From Dugong dugon (lineage: Eukaryota > Chordata > Mammalia > Sirenia > Dugongidae), in assembly GCA_030035585.1 (NCBI GenBank), contig CM057477.1, forward strand, positions 60,307,447-60,371,446: 64,000 nucleotides of DNA. Direction: 5' to 3'. Position 1 is the stretch's first letter; each line of letters opens with the position of its first letter. The position numbers and the translations under genes are program-made. The notes under the pieces were generated by a model. The model ran no database searches. It was not told the DNA's origin and worked only from the letters and a program-made list of their open reading frames with translations. Of this stretch, positions 32,330 through 44,855 are shown piece after piece.

Positions 32330-33640
32330 TCAAACTCCTTTCCCTCTGTTTTTTTTCTCTTTTCAGAAGACGTTGGAAATTATAAGTAAACATACAAGTG
32401 ATGTATGTATATTTAGTTTCACATACAACCTCAGTGTTATTTCTTGGCGTTCTTCCAAGATATCTTACAAGTTATCAATCCACCAGGACACAATGTGTTT
32501 TCTGACCACTTCCCCTTTGCAATTAAGGACTCTGACCACTCGCTTACGCACAGACTGAGGCCAGCAGACCTAACCCCAAAGGAGGTCAGAAACTCCTAGC
32601 TCTTCCCGCCGAGGGGCTAGCTGAGAACCCGACACCATGTGTTTTAAGGTTGTGGCTAGGCTGTGACCGTAGGAACTGGGAACACCCACTAACACCCTGT
32701 TTCCCCTGGCCCCACTTTCTTCACCTCGGTGCCATTAAGGGTGGCTGCAGTGTGTCTGTGAATGTTTTGAGTGGAGTTAGGTTTCTGGAGTTTATTGTCA
32801 AATTGTTGAAGATTTGGAGAGAAAAACAAAGACAAACAGATAAGCAAAGAAATGGACAGAAAACACCCCTAGACAGGCCAGCACTAGGAGCAGACATCTC
32901 AGGACCAACTGGGAGCCTACTGGGCTCCCTGAAGGTCTGGGCTGTCCGCACATCCCCAGGGTTGGGTCAGTTGCTCTGCGAATAAAGCCTGCTCTAGACA
33001 CACATCGAGGAGGCTTTATTTGCATAGGAAACCTGCCAGTCTGGCCTCACAGATAGTCAGGGCCAGTCGGGGTGGTGGTGAGTCTTCCTGTTTACTGTCT
33101 ACCTTTATGGAAGCATCGAATGTGGGGGCTGAGAGGGGTTAGGAAGGGCCATCGTCTTCTCTCTTTCCAGATTCGGTGTCTCATTAAATCCAGTGCTCCG
33201 CCTGTCTGATGGCTCTCTGTATCCATCACCTCTCCTGAGTAGCACGCAGAGCATAGAGAAGGAAGACAAACTGGTAAAGACTTCTCTCCTGAGGGGGTGG
33301 GAGCACTCAGAAGTGGGGCTGCTTTGCACTGACCGTGGAAAGGTCAGGTTGTATTGTGTCATCCACAGGCTTTCCCGGCTGGGCAAGAAGTTTTCCCCAT
33401 CTAACTTGATCTCGGTACCTCTTACACACACTCACCACAGAGACCAAACTCAACGTGGGTGGGGGCTGGGTCTATGCTGTTCGCCACTGTATGACCAGCA
33501 TCTACCAGGCTGTTGTATAAATAAATGTCTATGAACAGACATAAATATGTATCAATTGGGATGGTCTGCAGTGAAAATACTCAGTCCCATCGACTTCATA
33601 TATACATTTATGTTTGCCAGATACTAGTTTCTGGTTTAGT
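32330..33640. promoter_or_regulatory. Repeat-poor block about 17-18 kb upstream of TNFSF11
   Basis: 1.3 kb without any SINE or LTR, the longest such gap in the intergenic part. It holds an AATAAAGCC / GGCTTTATT inverted pair (about 32982 and 33013) next to an octamer-like ATTTGCAT. Candidate distal enhancer; inference from position and repeat exclusion only. Confidence 0.35.
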
Positions 33641-33649
33641 CAGTATGGT

Positions 33650-33856
33650 CCCTGTATCTGGTGGTGAAATGGTTAAGTGCTCGGCTGCTAACTGGAAGGT
33701 CAGTGTTCTGAGCCTACCCAGCCACTCCACAGGAGAAAGACCTGGCGAACTGCTTCTGTAAAGATTACAGCCTAGAAAACCTATGGGGCAGTTCTACTCT
33801 GTCACGTGGGGTCACTATGAGTCAGAATCGATTCAATGGCACCTAACAACAACAAC
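33650..33856 (+). mobile_element. AfroSINE class A with CAA tail
   Basis: GTATCTGGTGGTGAAATGGT head, GTAAAGATTACAGCCTAGAA, GTCACTATGAGTCAGAATCG and CCTAACAACAACAACATC. Confidence 0.9.
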
Positions 33857-33859
33857 ATC

Positions 33860-34775
33860 TGTTTTCTATTTTTTATTGCTGAAACAGGGATAGCATCCCT
33901 GCAAGATCTGGGAGAGAAGAGGTTTGGGAGCAGCATGTGTGGGATTTCCCAGGATAATGGACTCCAAAGGCTCATCCATCAGATTTGAAAATTCTTGTAG
34001 GATGAAGGCTTGTCCATCCAAGATAGATTATAAATTACTTGAGAACCTGGAATCTTATCTCTCCTTTGAGAGGAACTTAAGGTTTAAAGAAACTGAAGTT
34101 ACTGTGTCTGGTGAGGACAAAGTTGAACGACACACTTAAAGATTATGAAAGGTTATGCTCTTTTGAAGACGATGTTGGCTGCAAGAGTGTAAATTATAGC
34201 TTAAAATATGCATCAAGAGCCTTAAAATTTTACACTTTCATCTAATAATTCTTCTTCTAGAAATATCACCCAAGGATGTAATATGGAAATCAGTGAATGA
34301 TCCCTACCGAGTGAAGTTCATCACATCATTATATGAGAACCCAAAGTTGGAAACTCTTTTAATGTCCAACAGTGGGGAATGGCTAAGCAAATTATGGGGT
34401 GCAGACATTGAAGTGGGAAGTAAGACATTTTATTGTGGGTATTTTGATGCCATGGATGTTTTCTGTCCCTAAAGAACAAACCGCTAAATTTTCAGTTAAA
34501 AACAAATGAAAAAAGTAATGTGCTTAACATTTATCCCATTTCTGAACCCTAATTCCTCCTACCTTTGACCCTCATCCCTAGTAAATTTAGAGATTGTATG
34601 GATTTCAGAGATGAAGTGAGGTTGTCTGATGTATGAATCATTTGTAATTAAAGATCAAAGTTTAATGATTTATTTTTAGTGTCGCTAATAGCTATGGATG
34701 CTAAAATGTACATGACAACCAAAAAAATAGGGTCAAACCTTTATACAGGGTGATACTCATCAAGAGTCTTGATCA
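33860..34775. other. Mostly unique AT-rich DNA
   Basis: No assignable repeat or gene; contains several short AT-rich inverted words. Confidence 0.4.
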
Positions 34776-34778
34776 GTG

Positions 34779-35131
34779 GGGCGGCACTGATGGTTTAATG
34801 GTAGAATTCTGAGCTTCCATGTGGGAGACCCAGGCTCGATTCCTGGCCAATGCACCTCATGTGCAGCCACCAACCGTCTGTCAGTGGAGCTTTACGTGTT
34901 GGTCTGATGCTGAATAGGTTTCAGTGGAGCTTACGGACTAAGATGGACTAGAATGAAAGGCCTGGCAATCTACTTTTGAAAATAAGCGTACGAAAACCCT
35001 ACGGATCACAATGGTCCAATTGTAACGGATCATGGAGATGGCACAGAACTGGGCAGCATTTTGTTCCATTGTGCATGAGGTCACCATAGACTGGGGGCCA
35101 ACTTGATGGCAGCAGGCAACAACAACAACGA
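34779..35131 (+). mobile_element. AfroSINE class C, full length, sense
   Basis: tRNA-Gly-like head 34787-34855 (GATGGTTTAATGGTAGAATT, GAGACCCAGGCTCGATTCC), middle with GGTTTCAGTGGAGCTTACGG, RTE-like tail CATGAGGTCACCATAGACTG and GGCAACAACAACAACG. Confidence 0.92.
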
Positions 35132-35658
35132 CAGCACAACACTGAGTAGCCAAAGGAATCACGCACTTGTGGTGTTTGTTAAAATAAAGATATCTCATCT
35201 TTTGAGTAAAATTAAAGATAACACTACTTCATTAATAGTTATGACTATTTTGGGGCAGTACATGGAAAAGTGTGGGCAGGTATTTTATTCCCATTGATCC
35301 TGAAAAACACTGCTTAGACCAGAGCATCTGCGAAAAGCTGCCTCCTATGGCAACCTGAGTTTTCCAGGGCCAGCCTTGGAAAGATTGCAGTGAACTCTGG
35401 GAACCCCTCAGAGCCTGCCTGGCTCCCCTGGGGGTGTGCTTCATCCCAAAGATGTTTCCTGGGGGTCTGAGGTGAATTCATTTTGTATAACGGGAAAGAG
35501 GAGGTGAATCACCGAAATTTATTTGCTGTATCCTGGATAAAGTTGTTCAGGGGAGGAAAAATAGCTCCAACCTTGTAGGCGTGCGCTCTGTTGTTTCTTT
35601 TAGCTGTATGTTGAATGTAGTGAAAGATGATTCCAGGCAAAGAGATCACATCCCTACT

Positions 35659-36410
35659 GTCTTAGTTTACTAGTGCTGCTGTAACACAAATACAGGCAGT
35701 CCCTGGGTTACGAACGTCCGACTTAGGTACAGCCCGTAGTTATAAACTAACCCACATACAGCCTATTATATTAAAAATTCTAGGTACATACAATGGTTTG
35801 TAATAACAAATGGGTGCTTTGTGACATGCACCAAAACGTTATAATTGTCATTACTGTGTTATTATGTTAAGGATGTTTTAGTGTAACCTGAAGTGTTTCT
35901 TTAGTTTTTTTTTTATGTATAGAAAGGTACACTATATACTATATATTAAGACCAACACTTGACTGTGTTATATACGAACCATAGCTCGCTATTCCGACTT
36001 ATGGACAAACTTGATTTAAAGACAGATTTAGGAATGGAACTCGTTTGTAATCTGGGGACTGCCTGCACAAGTGGGTGACTTTAAAGAACAAAAATTTATT
36101 TTCTCACGGTTCTGGAGGCTGAAAGTCCAAATCAGGGTCTTGGCTATCTTGATTCCTTCTTTGTTGGTCACCCGGGGTATTCCTTCATTCCTTGGTGATC
36201 ATCACAAGACATCTGTCTCCCTTCCCTGCCACCATGTCTAATCGACACTTTTTGTAACTGAGAAGTGATTAGATTTTAGAACCCACCCTGCTCTGGTATG
36301 GTATAATTAACATAACAAAGAAAACTATTTTCAAACAGGGTTACTTACATCCAGGGTATAGGGGTTAGGATTCCAACATATTTTGGGGGGACACAATTCA
36401 ACCCGTAACA
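35659..36410 (-). mobile_element. MaLR-like LTR split by a Tigger-like element
   Basis: TGTCTTAGTTTACTAGTGCT at left, CAATTCAACCCGTAACA at right. A 5-bp flank CCTAC/CTTAC fits an LTR insertion. The Tigger-like MITE occupies 35693-36065. Confidence 0.82.
35693..36065. mobile_element. Tigger/pogo-like MITE nested in LTR
   Basis: 373 bp with ends CAGGCAGTCCCTGGGTTACG and TAATCTGGGGACTGCCTG, TA on the left edge and CA (probably mutated TA) on the right. No transposase. Confidence 0.82.
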
Positions 36411-36822
36411 CTTACTAACAAGTTTGTGGAGAAGGAGCTGAAGGAAGCCCATTCATTTCTGACTGTGATAAACTCTGACATAGGAACATTCCCCAAACTC
36501 TAGTTTCTGTAAGTCTGGGATCTTCAACCTTTTCTACCAGAGGGAGAGGGATAGGGAAAATCAAACAGTACACATTGTGTGCAAGACTTGACTCTTATAG
36601 CAGGTATTGAATGAACCACTACTCAATCCCAGCCTAGGCTAGATCTGCCCTCCTTCTGAAAGGAGCAGTTGCAGAAGAGATAAAGTTCTATGGTAGATCC
36701 AAAACAGCCAGAAACCAACAAGCTTTGGCTGTCTGGTGGAGACCATTAATTATAGTGTGTCTTGATCATGTTTGTCTATACTCTTCTTGGTCTTGTAAAA
36801 TGGACCCTTTTGGACACTGATA

Positions 36823-37172
36823 TTGTTGTCAGATGCCATCAAGTCAGACCTCGACTCATGGTGATCCCACGCACAACATAACGAAATGCTGTTCAGTTTT
36901 GTGCCGTCTGTACCATCCTCACGATTGGTTGTGGCTGGGACTATTGTAATCCCTACAGTTTTCACTGACTGACTTTTATAGGTAGATCACCAGGCTTTTC
37001 TTCCTAGTCTGTCTTTAGCCTGGAAGCGCCACTGAAATCAGTTCTGCATCAGAGCAACTTGCAAGCTTTTACTGACAGACCAGTGGTGGCTGTGCCTGAA
37101 GTGCACTGACCGGGAATTGAACCCAGGTCTCCGGCATAGAAGGTAAGAATTCTACCACTGCACCATGACAGC
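36823..37172 (-). mobile_element. AfroSINE class C, full length
   Basis: GATGCCATCAAGTCAGACCT tail; the tRNA-Gly-like head at right reads GACCGGGAATTGAACCCAGG and GAAGGTAAGAATTCTACCAC. Confidence 0.9.
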
Positions 37173-37174
37173 CC

Positions 37175-37935
37175 ATGCAACTGTCTTCATCTTGCCATCA
37201 CTGTGGCTGCAGGACTACGGTGGGGAGGGTCAGGCAGATTAACAGGAAGATGTGGACACAGCTAGACACATTGTGCCTCACTGGGAATGGGATTCTGCAT
37301 GATGTGGGGTCACCAGGGTCCTGTGGAGAAAGACTTCCCTGGACACAGTTGTGGGGCAACTGGAGAGGTCCTCAGGACCAGCTGCCGTCTCACTCGTTAT
37401 CAGCCAAACACTTTGCAGGTTAAACTGATGGATTGGGAGAGAGGGGAATGGGTGTTGAGGAGAAGGAGACACTCACAAGTCCTTTCCTAAATGTCTTTTG
37501 TCCCTGACCCAGACTGTGGTAAAAGAGAGTGGGGACCGGCTGGCCAGTCTTGTTTGTTTAAACTATTGACTAATCTCTGAGTTCTTGTGCTGAGCTGGTT
37601 CATGAAGTTCTCGAGATTTTATTATCCTTGGAATTTTGGCACGGTGAAAATGAAACGAGAAACTGGTACTGTCTTTAAAAGAAGCCGAAGTGATTTAGTG
37701 AATTAAATGTTTCAGTTTGAATTAAGAGTTTCAAGACGTTTACAGACACTTGCAAAATATTCATTGAGCTACTCTGTGCGAGGCCCCATGCTAGGCTCAG
37801 AGATCCAAATGAAAACAGATTTCTCTCAGTTCTGCCAGGAACTCTCTCAGGCTGCCTCCAAGATCATTGGGTGATAAGAAGCTTCAGTTTCTGTGAAATA
37901 TAATGTTTTAAATCAAAATACTAAGAAACAGATAT
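37175..37935. other. Mostly unique DNA
   Basis: No repeat or gene that I can name. Confidence 0.4.
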
Positions 37936-37940
37936 AAATC

Positions 37941-38108
37941 AATATGGTAGCCGCTAGCCGTAGTGACTAGTGAGGAACTGAGAAAATTCAATTTCTCGGT
38001 AGCACAAGCCACATTTCAAGCACTCCATAGCCACGTGTGACTGGCTAATGGCTACCATATTGGACAGCACAGATACAGAACATTTCTATAGTCATAGACT
38101 GTCCAACT
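37941..38108. mobile_element. MER3-like hAT MITE
   Basis: ATGGTAGCCGCTAGCCG, CAAGCCACATTTCAAGCACT, GCCACGTGTGACTGGCTAAT and TTGGACAGCACAGATACAG are in the order of this non-autonomous hAT family. The family name is less sure than the class. Confidence 0.6.
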
Positions 38109-38159
38109 GAACAGTGCTGATGTCGATAAAGAACAAATACATATGGGCTCACATGGACT

Positions 38160-38562
38160 ATATCACTGTGGTAAATACACATGTAACAAAACGCTTGTCA
38201 TTTCAACATTTTTACATGTACAATTCAGTGACATTAGTTGTGTTCATCATATTGTGCAACAATCACCACTATCCATTTCCAAATATTCCCATCACCCTTA
38301 ACAGAAGCTCAGCGTCCTATAAGTAATGGGTCCCCTTTTGCCCCTCCCTCCCATCCCTGGTAACCACTAATAAACTTAGGTCTGTGTACACTTGTCTATT
38401 CTAGATATTTCATATAAATGAGATCATTTGTGTCTGACTTATTTCACTCGGTATAACATTTTCAAGGTTTATCCATGTTGCAGTGTGTCTTTATGGCAGA
38501 GTAATATTCCATTGTATGCATGTACCACACTTTGTTTATCCATTTTTATTTCAAAAAATTTT
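38160..38562 (-). mobile_element. L1M 3-prime end
   Basis: Antisense old L1: TGGTAACCACTAATAAACTT, GAGTAATATTCCATTGTATG, CACACTTTGTTTATCCATTT. Confidence 0.82.
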
Positions 38563-38599
38563 ATAAACTGCATCAAGTGACACTTGAAAAGTACAGTTA

Positions 38600-39700
38600 A
38601 GATTGCTAGTTGGTATTTCAGAATTGGAAACAACCTTAAAAGATTACCCAGATTAACTACGCATCTGATAATTAACCCACTTTACAGCATCTCCTCCAAG
38701 CCTCTGTCTCTGTTGGGTGTGATAATTCCAACAATAGAGATCTACCTTCCAAGGCAGTGGATTTTATCAATGAACCCCCCTAGTCTAAAATACTTGGAAT
38801 AATTTAGTACAAGACTCTTGGAAATGCTAATTTATCATTGAAAATATTAAGGAATTTTATATTCTTGCAAATGCCTTTGCAGACGAGTCATACAATTTCC
38901 ATTAAAATTGTGTATAGGAAGAGTAAACGTCAAATGTAAATGCAAATGTCAAAAACAAAATGAGGTAACACAGTTGCCTGCCCTGTCCTGTGGTTTCCTT
39001 ATGCATGCTAGTGATTAAAAAAAAAAAAAAAATTAGCTTGGACATATTGACACAGCCAAAGGGATGACTTATTACTAATAGTGATCTTAAATATTTCTCG
39101 GTGATTTCCTTTCTCAAAAACTCTTCCCCAATTGAAAACGAATGAATTTTCCAGATAGAAAATTAAGCTTACCTTTGAAAACACCCACATTTTGAGAATT
39201 ATAGTCAATTATGACAGAATTATGTTCATAGAATGCCTCTGCTTCAGTAAGCAGGGTGTTCTGGCAAAGTCTAGCTTTTCCTCAATGTCATGCCACTGTT
39301 AGCGCTGTGTCACTGAACCGGGCTGTGCCACGACTGAGGGGCAATGGGCTGCTTGGTCCTGCAGCCCCCCACTGTGGCGTTCTTACTCCTTTTAGTAATT
39401 CTCTTCACTCCTCCCACCTGTTATTACCATCTGCTGTTGGTTGTCCTTCAGTATAAGGAAGATCTCACTGCTTCAACGCTTCTGCCTCTTTTCACACACA
39501 TTGGGTCAATTTTCAGAGATAAGAACCTGACATGACTTAGGATAGTTTCAAGTTACTGACACTAAGTAAAGTGCCCAGACCTAGTGACAGTTCTTTTCCT
39601 CAGTGCCTTCCTCACACTTCCAATATGGGCAGGTGTTGACAGACATCTGACTGTCCGTAACTGATGCTATGTAGCAGTCACAGAAATCATATTCGTAATC
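38600..39700. other. Mostly unique DNA
   Basis: AT-rich to 39230; 39256-39420 is more GC-rich. No repeat or gene assigned. Confidence 0.4.
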
Positions 39701-39702
39701 AT

Positions 39703-40455
39703 AATGGTAAGAACAATAACAGGCATTTATGGAACACTATTCCTAGGATTTTGCATATGTTGGTTATGTTATACTCATAATGGCTCTACGAGCTACATAC
39801 TATTTTCCTCCCTTTTCAAGTGAGGAAGGGAAGTGTCTTAGTGATCTAGTGCTGCTTTAACAGATATACAACAAGTGGATGGCTTTAACAAAGAGAAATT
39901 AATTCTATGGCAGTCTAGGAGGCTAGAAGTTCAAATTCAGGGTACCAGCTCCAGGAGAAGGCTTTCTCTCTCTGTTGACCCTGGGGTAAGATCCTAGTCA
40001 TCAAACTTCCCCTGGTCTAGGAGCTTCTCAGCTCAGGGACCCTGGGTCCAAAGGACAAGCTCTTCTCCTGGTGCTTCTTTCTTAGTGGTATGAGGTCCCA
40101 CACTCCTTTGCTCAATTCTCTCTTTTATATCTCAAAAGAGATCAACTCAAGATACAACCTAATCCTGTAGAATGAGTCCTGCCTCATTAACTTAACTGCC
40201 TCTAATTCTGCCTCATTAACATCGTACAGGTTAGGATTTACAACACATAGGATAATCACATCAAATCACAAAATGATGAACAACCACACGATACTGGGAA
40301 TCATGGCCTAGCCAAGTTGAGACATATTTTGGGGAGGCACAATTCAATCCATAACAGTAAGGCACAGAAATATAGGATGCCCGGGAGCTAGCAAGTGGCA
40401 GAGCCTGGATTTAATCTCATGCCATATGGTCAGAGACTCTGCTTATGACCACGTT
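39703..40455 (-). mobile_element. MIR SINE split by an LTR
   Basis: Left part (GGCATTTATGGAACACTATT to TCAAGTGAGGAAGGG) and right part (GGCACAGAAATATAGGATGC, GCAAGTGGCAGAGCCTGGAT) flank the LTR exactly. Confidence 0.78.
39834..40356 (-). mobile_element. MaLR-like solo LTR nested in MIR
   Basis: TGTCTTAGTGATCTAGTGCT to CAATTCAATCCATAACA, 5-bp flanks GGAAG/GTAAG. Same family as 45100-45616 and 17974-18482. Confidence 0.85.
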
Positions 40456-41042
40456 GTTGTAGGGTAAATTTCTAGAGTTTTCACTCTGTAATAGAGCATG
40501 AGTATACGCATGTTTAAAATAGTCACTTCTTTACATCCTCTGGTTTTCACGGGAAGCTTGGTAAATAAAGCCCATGTGTAGCTTTATGAGCTACAGCTTG
40601 GCATTATAACAGAAAGAGTATAAATCTGTAGTCAGACAGAACTGATATTTGTTCAGTGCCTGGCATATAATAGACATTCAATACATATTAGTTTGAACAA
40701 AATTCTGTTTGAAGATCTGAAGCTCTCAGTCTTTTTTTTCTATCTTTTCTAGAAGGTTAAAACACATCGTGTAGATGAGTATGTTATACATGTTTTGTTG
40801 TTGTTATGATGAAGTCTGCTATACTGGTTATTTCTCAAGTGTGTTGGTTTAGAAACATCTTATCGTACCTATTTTTTTGCATCTGTATTGCCGCTTCAAT
40901 ATTTTAAGATTGAGGGGAACCCGCTTTATTCAACAACACTAAGTGTCTACTGCGCCAGGCATTTTGCTGAGGTGATGAAGGCACAATAATGAATAATAGA
41001 TTCCATGTCCTCAAGGCTCTTAGAATCAACTGGCGAAGAAAT

Positions 41043-41207
41043 CAAACCAAATTCATTCCTGTCAAGTTGATTCCAACTCATAGTGACCCTACAGGACAGA
41101 GTAGAACTGCCCCATAGGGTTTCCAAGGCTGTATAGTCTTTACGGAAGCACACTGCCACAGCTTTCTCCTGCAGAGAGGCTGGTGGGTTCAAACTGCCAG
41201 TCTATCA
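41043..41207 (-). mobile_element. AfroSINE class A, head truncated
   Basis: AACCAAATTCATTCCTGTCA tail, GGTTTCCAAGGCTGTATAGT, CTGGTGGGTTCAAACTGCC; stops before the head. Confidence 0.87.
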
Positions 41208-41859
41208 GTTGTTTCAAATAAATAGCAAAATGTATAGGGAAATTATAAGTTATTCTTTGTGTTCTAAAACTAGAACTTGGAGTCCAAGGCAGGTAGTGGT
41301 GAAAGACGAGGTTAAAGAGACAGATGGAGCAAGATGAAGGAGGGATTTTGAAGAGCTTGGACTTTATCTTAAGTATTAATAGGCCATTGAAGGGTTTCAG
41401 CTAGATCATTCTGGAAGATGGGTTTCAGTGGGAGAAGTTTGGTGGTAAGGAGGACTATGGAAGCCATTTTAGTACTACAGGTGGGAAACAATGAGAGCCT
41501 GATTTAGAGACAGACAGTAGAGAGCAAGCATCCTGGAAAGACAGCAGCATAACCAATCTCCTTTGATGCCCTCCCACTCCCATTTCAAACAATAAAATGA
41601 GTAGTATGTGGGGATGGGAAGCCTACCTGAGGCTGCAGGTTCTGAGGAGGCTGCGTGGGAGTAGAAGGGAGCAGGGCAGATTCTAGGCTGGATTATTTCT
41701 AGCAATGAGAGGACCCAAGCCTTAACAGAGTATCTGAAAAATCTGAAGAGAGAACCAACTCCATAGTTTACTGAGGGGCTCTGGTCAGATGATGTCTATG
41801 CACATTGAGGGATCTATGGAATCTACTTGAAATTCCAGTCCTCAGAGAAGCCCACTGAT

Positions 41860-42440
41860 CCTCCTGGTGAGAAAGCACCTTCCTGAGCCCTCACTCCATG
41901 AGTGTCCACCATTGCCCAAGACCCCTCCAGTAGCCTGGCATGCATGGGTGCTGTGGGGACTCACACCAATGGACATTGGTAGGAAAAGAAAGGTCGCATG
42001 TCATTTAAAGTGTGTCAGGAACTTAAAAGACAAACCCAGGCCAAATAAACAGAATAGTCTACAGAGGCAGTTTAATAAAGAAACAGACATGATGTTGAAA
42101 ATCACTGTAAAGAGAATTCTTAAGCAGATCAAGAAGATACTGCAAAAGAACAGTTGGAGAACGAAATAGCTTTCGTGAAATAAAATTTATTTCTGAACTG
42201 AAAAATTGGACAGATGACCTGAGTAATAGCAACTGTTGAAAAATGAAATAAATATCTAGAAGATCAAATTAAGAAATGTATTTATGATTAAAGAAAAAAC
42301 AAAAATGGAAATTACAAGTGAAACAATAAGGATTATGGATTAGGATGTCTAATATGCTGAGATTAGGAGTTTTACAGGGAAGCCAAGGAAGAAATGAGAA
42401 AGAAGAAATAATAATATTAATAATTTCCCAGGCAAAACCG
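41860..42440 (+). mobile_element. Degenerate L1/HAL1 ORF1-region-like sequence
   Basis: A-rich sense strand with GATGACCTGAGTAATAGCAA, GAAGATCAAATTAAGAAATG and ATAATTTCCCAGGCAAAACC in the order of L1 ORF1-type coiled-coil coding. Full of stops. Confidence 0.45.
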
Positions 42441-42611
42441 AAGAGGGACAGATTCAGGGAACATTTAGGACAGGAATACAATAAGACTTTTTAATTATCA
42501 TTTTATTATGCTTCCAAAACCACTATAAATCTCTCTGACTGATTTCTGCTTTCCCAAATGTTTATTTAAAAAGTCTAATACTTCAAATAATTGTATTTTG
42601 GAAACAAGTAA

Positions 42612-42768
42612 AAAAAAAAAAAGCCCAAGCTAGTTGTCATCAAGTTGACTCTGATGCATGGCGACATCGTGTGTGTCAGAGTAGAACTGTGCTCTGTTGG
42701 GCTTTCAGTGGCTCATTTTTCAGAAGTAGATTGCCAGGCCTTTTTCCTGAGGTGCCTCTGGGTTAGAA
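42612..42768 (-). mobile_element. AfroSINE class B, head truncated
   Basis: A-run, then GTCATCAAGTTGACTCTGAT and GATTGCCAGGCCTTTTTCCT; ends at GAGGTGCCTCTGGGTT. Confidence 0.85.
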
Positions 42769-42769
42769 T

Positions 42770-43780
42770 AATACTAATTAAGTGAAAACCTTTCAGACAG
42801 AGTTGCTTCCTGAAAGCTCTAGGTAAAATTACCATAAATATTTTCAGCATTGTACTCAGAAGAGAGAGACAGCTGTAGACGCGTCCACCTCCTTCACACA
42901 TGACCTCGGTATTTTCCCACTTCTATCTCCTATCCAGTTTCCCCTGGAGTCTGATAATTTTGAATTATTGAGAGTAGGAACTGGGTCTTCCTCAGGCTAC
43001 TAAAAGTGTTTATTAAAGGAATAAATGAGAGAGATTCAATGCCTTTGGTAGAGAGTTTCATGCAATTTTGTAGAAATGGCGAATTTATAAAGTTGATGAC
43101 CGAATAGTTATGAAGTGTTTTGTTAAAATTGTCTAGTAGCAGAATATCAGGAATGATGGATTTTTTTGAAGTTCAAGGACATTTTATTTACTGACGGAGT
43201 AAAAATCATAAATACCAGATAGGGCAAAATGTACAACTGAACTCAGTGACAAAGAACTGGTGTTAATACACACTATTGAAGCAATGCTACACTTATTTTT
43301 GGGACAGTACTGTATTGTTCAGTCCATGTATAAAGCTGACCAAGAAATAATTCTTTTTATATCACTGAATTAAGATGATTAAATATTTGTTGACTCTACT
43401 GCAAAGAAAAAATATATATGTATAAATATAATGTACATTTATACATATATGTGTATAACTATATTCAAGCAATGCAATAAAAAGGAAGATACAAAACTTA
43501 AATAAAAATGAAGAAACCTATGGACAGGGAGATAAATGGCTTATATAGATTGCTACAACTAAAACAGCATTTGAAATGTAAGTAAAGCATGACCTTTGAT
43601 GCACAAGGACTTCATCCTCCGTACCACTACCAAATCCGTCTGTGTTCTTTATCTCAGTTCACGGTACTATCATCCACTCAGTCACGTAAGCCGAAGACCT
43701 GAATGTCAGCCCTCCCGTTGACCACCTCTCCTGTGCAGTCAAGTTCTGCTTATTTTCTCTCTTAAATATTTTTTAAAATA
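42770..43780. other. Mostly unique AT-rich DNA
   Basis: TA-rich at 43410-43460. No gene or repeat family assigned. Confidence 0.4.
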
Positions 43781-43782
43781 AT

Positions 43783-43994
43783 GATCGCTAATACGGTGCC
43801 CACTCTGCTAGGCATTATTCTAAAGCACTTTACCTATATTATTTAGTCCTCATCATAACTCTGTGATGGTAGTTACTCCTATTGTCATCCCTATTTTATA
43901 AATGAGAGCTCAGAGAGTTTAAATAAACTGCCCGTGGTTGCATGGATAGCCAGTGACAGAGCCGTACCTGGAACCCAGACAGACTGGCTCTTGT
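43783..43994 (-). mobile_element. MIR SINE
   Basis: TTCTAAAGCACTTTACCTAT, CCTATTTTATAAATGAGAGC, GTGACAGAGCCGTACCTGGA. Confidence 0.85.
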
Positions 43995-44855
43995 CAGGAG
44001 GCTTAATGCTACTCTCTACTGCCTCTCCCCAGGCCTTCTGCTCCAATTGGCCCTCTCTTAATTCACCATCCCTTATTCCTACACGTCCTTCGAACAGGCC
44101 TACCTGTCTCCAGTCAGTCACCTCTCAAACCAACCTCACCTCAGGGCCCAGAGGGATAATTTAAGTTGCCCATCCAATACCATTTCCACACTTAAAATGC
44201 AACAGTGGCTTCTTATTTTAAACTTGTTTTTACTTTTTCTTTTGCTGGAAATAATTTGCTAGCTTGAGTGCTTGTTGATTTTGGCCACAGAGGCGTTTCT
44301 CCCAGTGAAAGCTTAGCAAGAGGCACAATATATAAAAGATTTAAATTTCGGTGGGTCAGATTGGAGCTGGGGTGCGAATAGTAACCTCTGTCCTTGCGAC
44401 AGTCTGATGATTCTAGAAGGAGCCCTTAGGTGGACATTTGAAAGCAGCATAAGATGTGCTTGAGTGAGCCAGACCACTAGTCCCTGTATCAAGGAGTCAG
44501 ATGAGAAGCAGTCGCAGAGAACTACGGGGATAATAGAGACAACTGGTTGCTAAAGAATGTGGAACTTTGCATAGGAAAGCGTCTCTGGGAGTGGCTCAAT
44601 GCTCAGTGTTTTTCAGCTCTAAGATTCTTCTTTCGTCTTGGCCTGTTTTCTTTCTCTGGGCCATGGGACTTTCTTCCTTGCTTCACGATGCACAGATTTT
44701 AATGACTCCACGGTCTTTGGACTGAGTATTTATTTTATGTAATAGAACTCGGCTGCTCCATGTAGACCCTTGCCAATAGGTGCCTCCATTTGATAGATTA
44801 GGGGTTCTAAAATGTGGTCTTCAGTGATTCTGGAAGTCTCTGAGACTCATTCAAA

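Noticed and set aside
34787..34855. tRNA-Gly-like sequence as a functional tRNA gene
   Set aside because: The stems are damaged and it runs straight into SINE body; other copies in the window have the same context. It is a SINE head.
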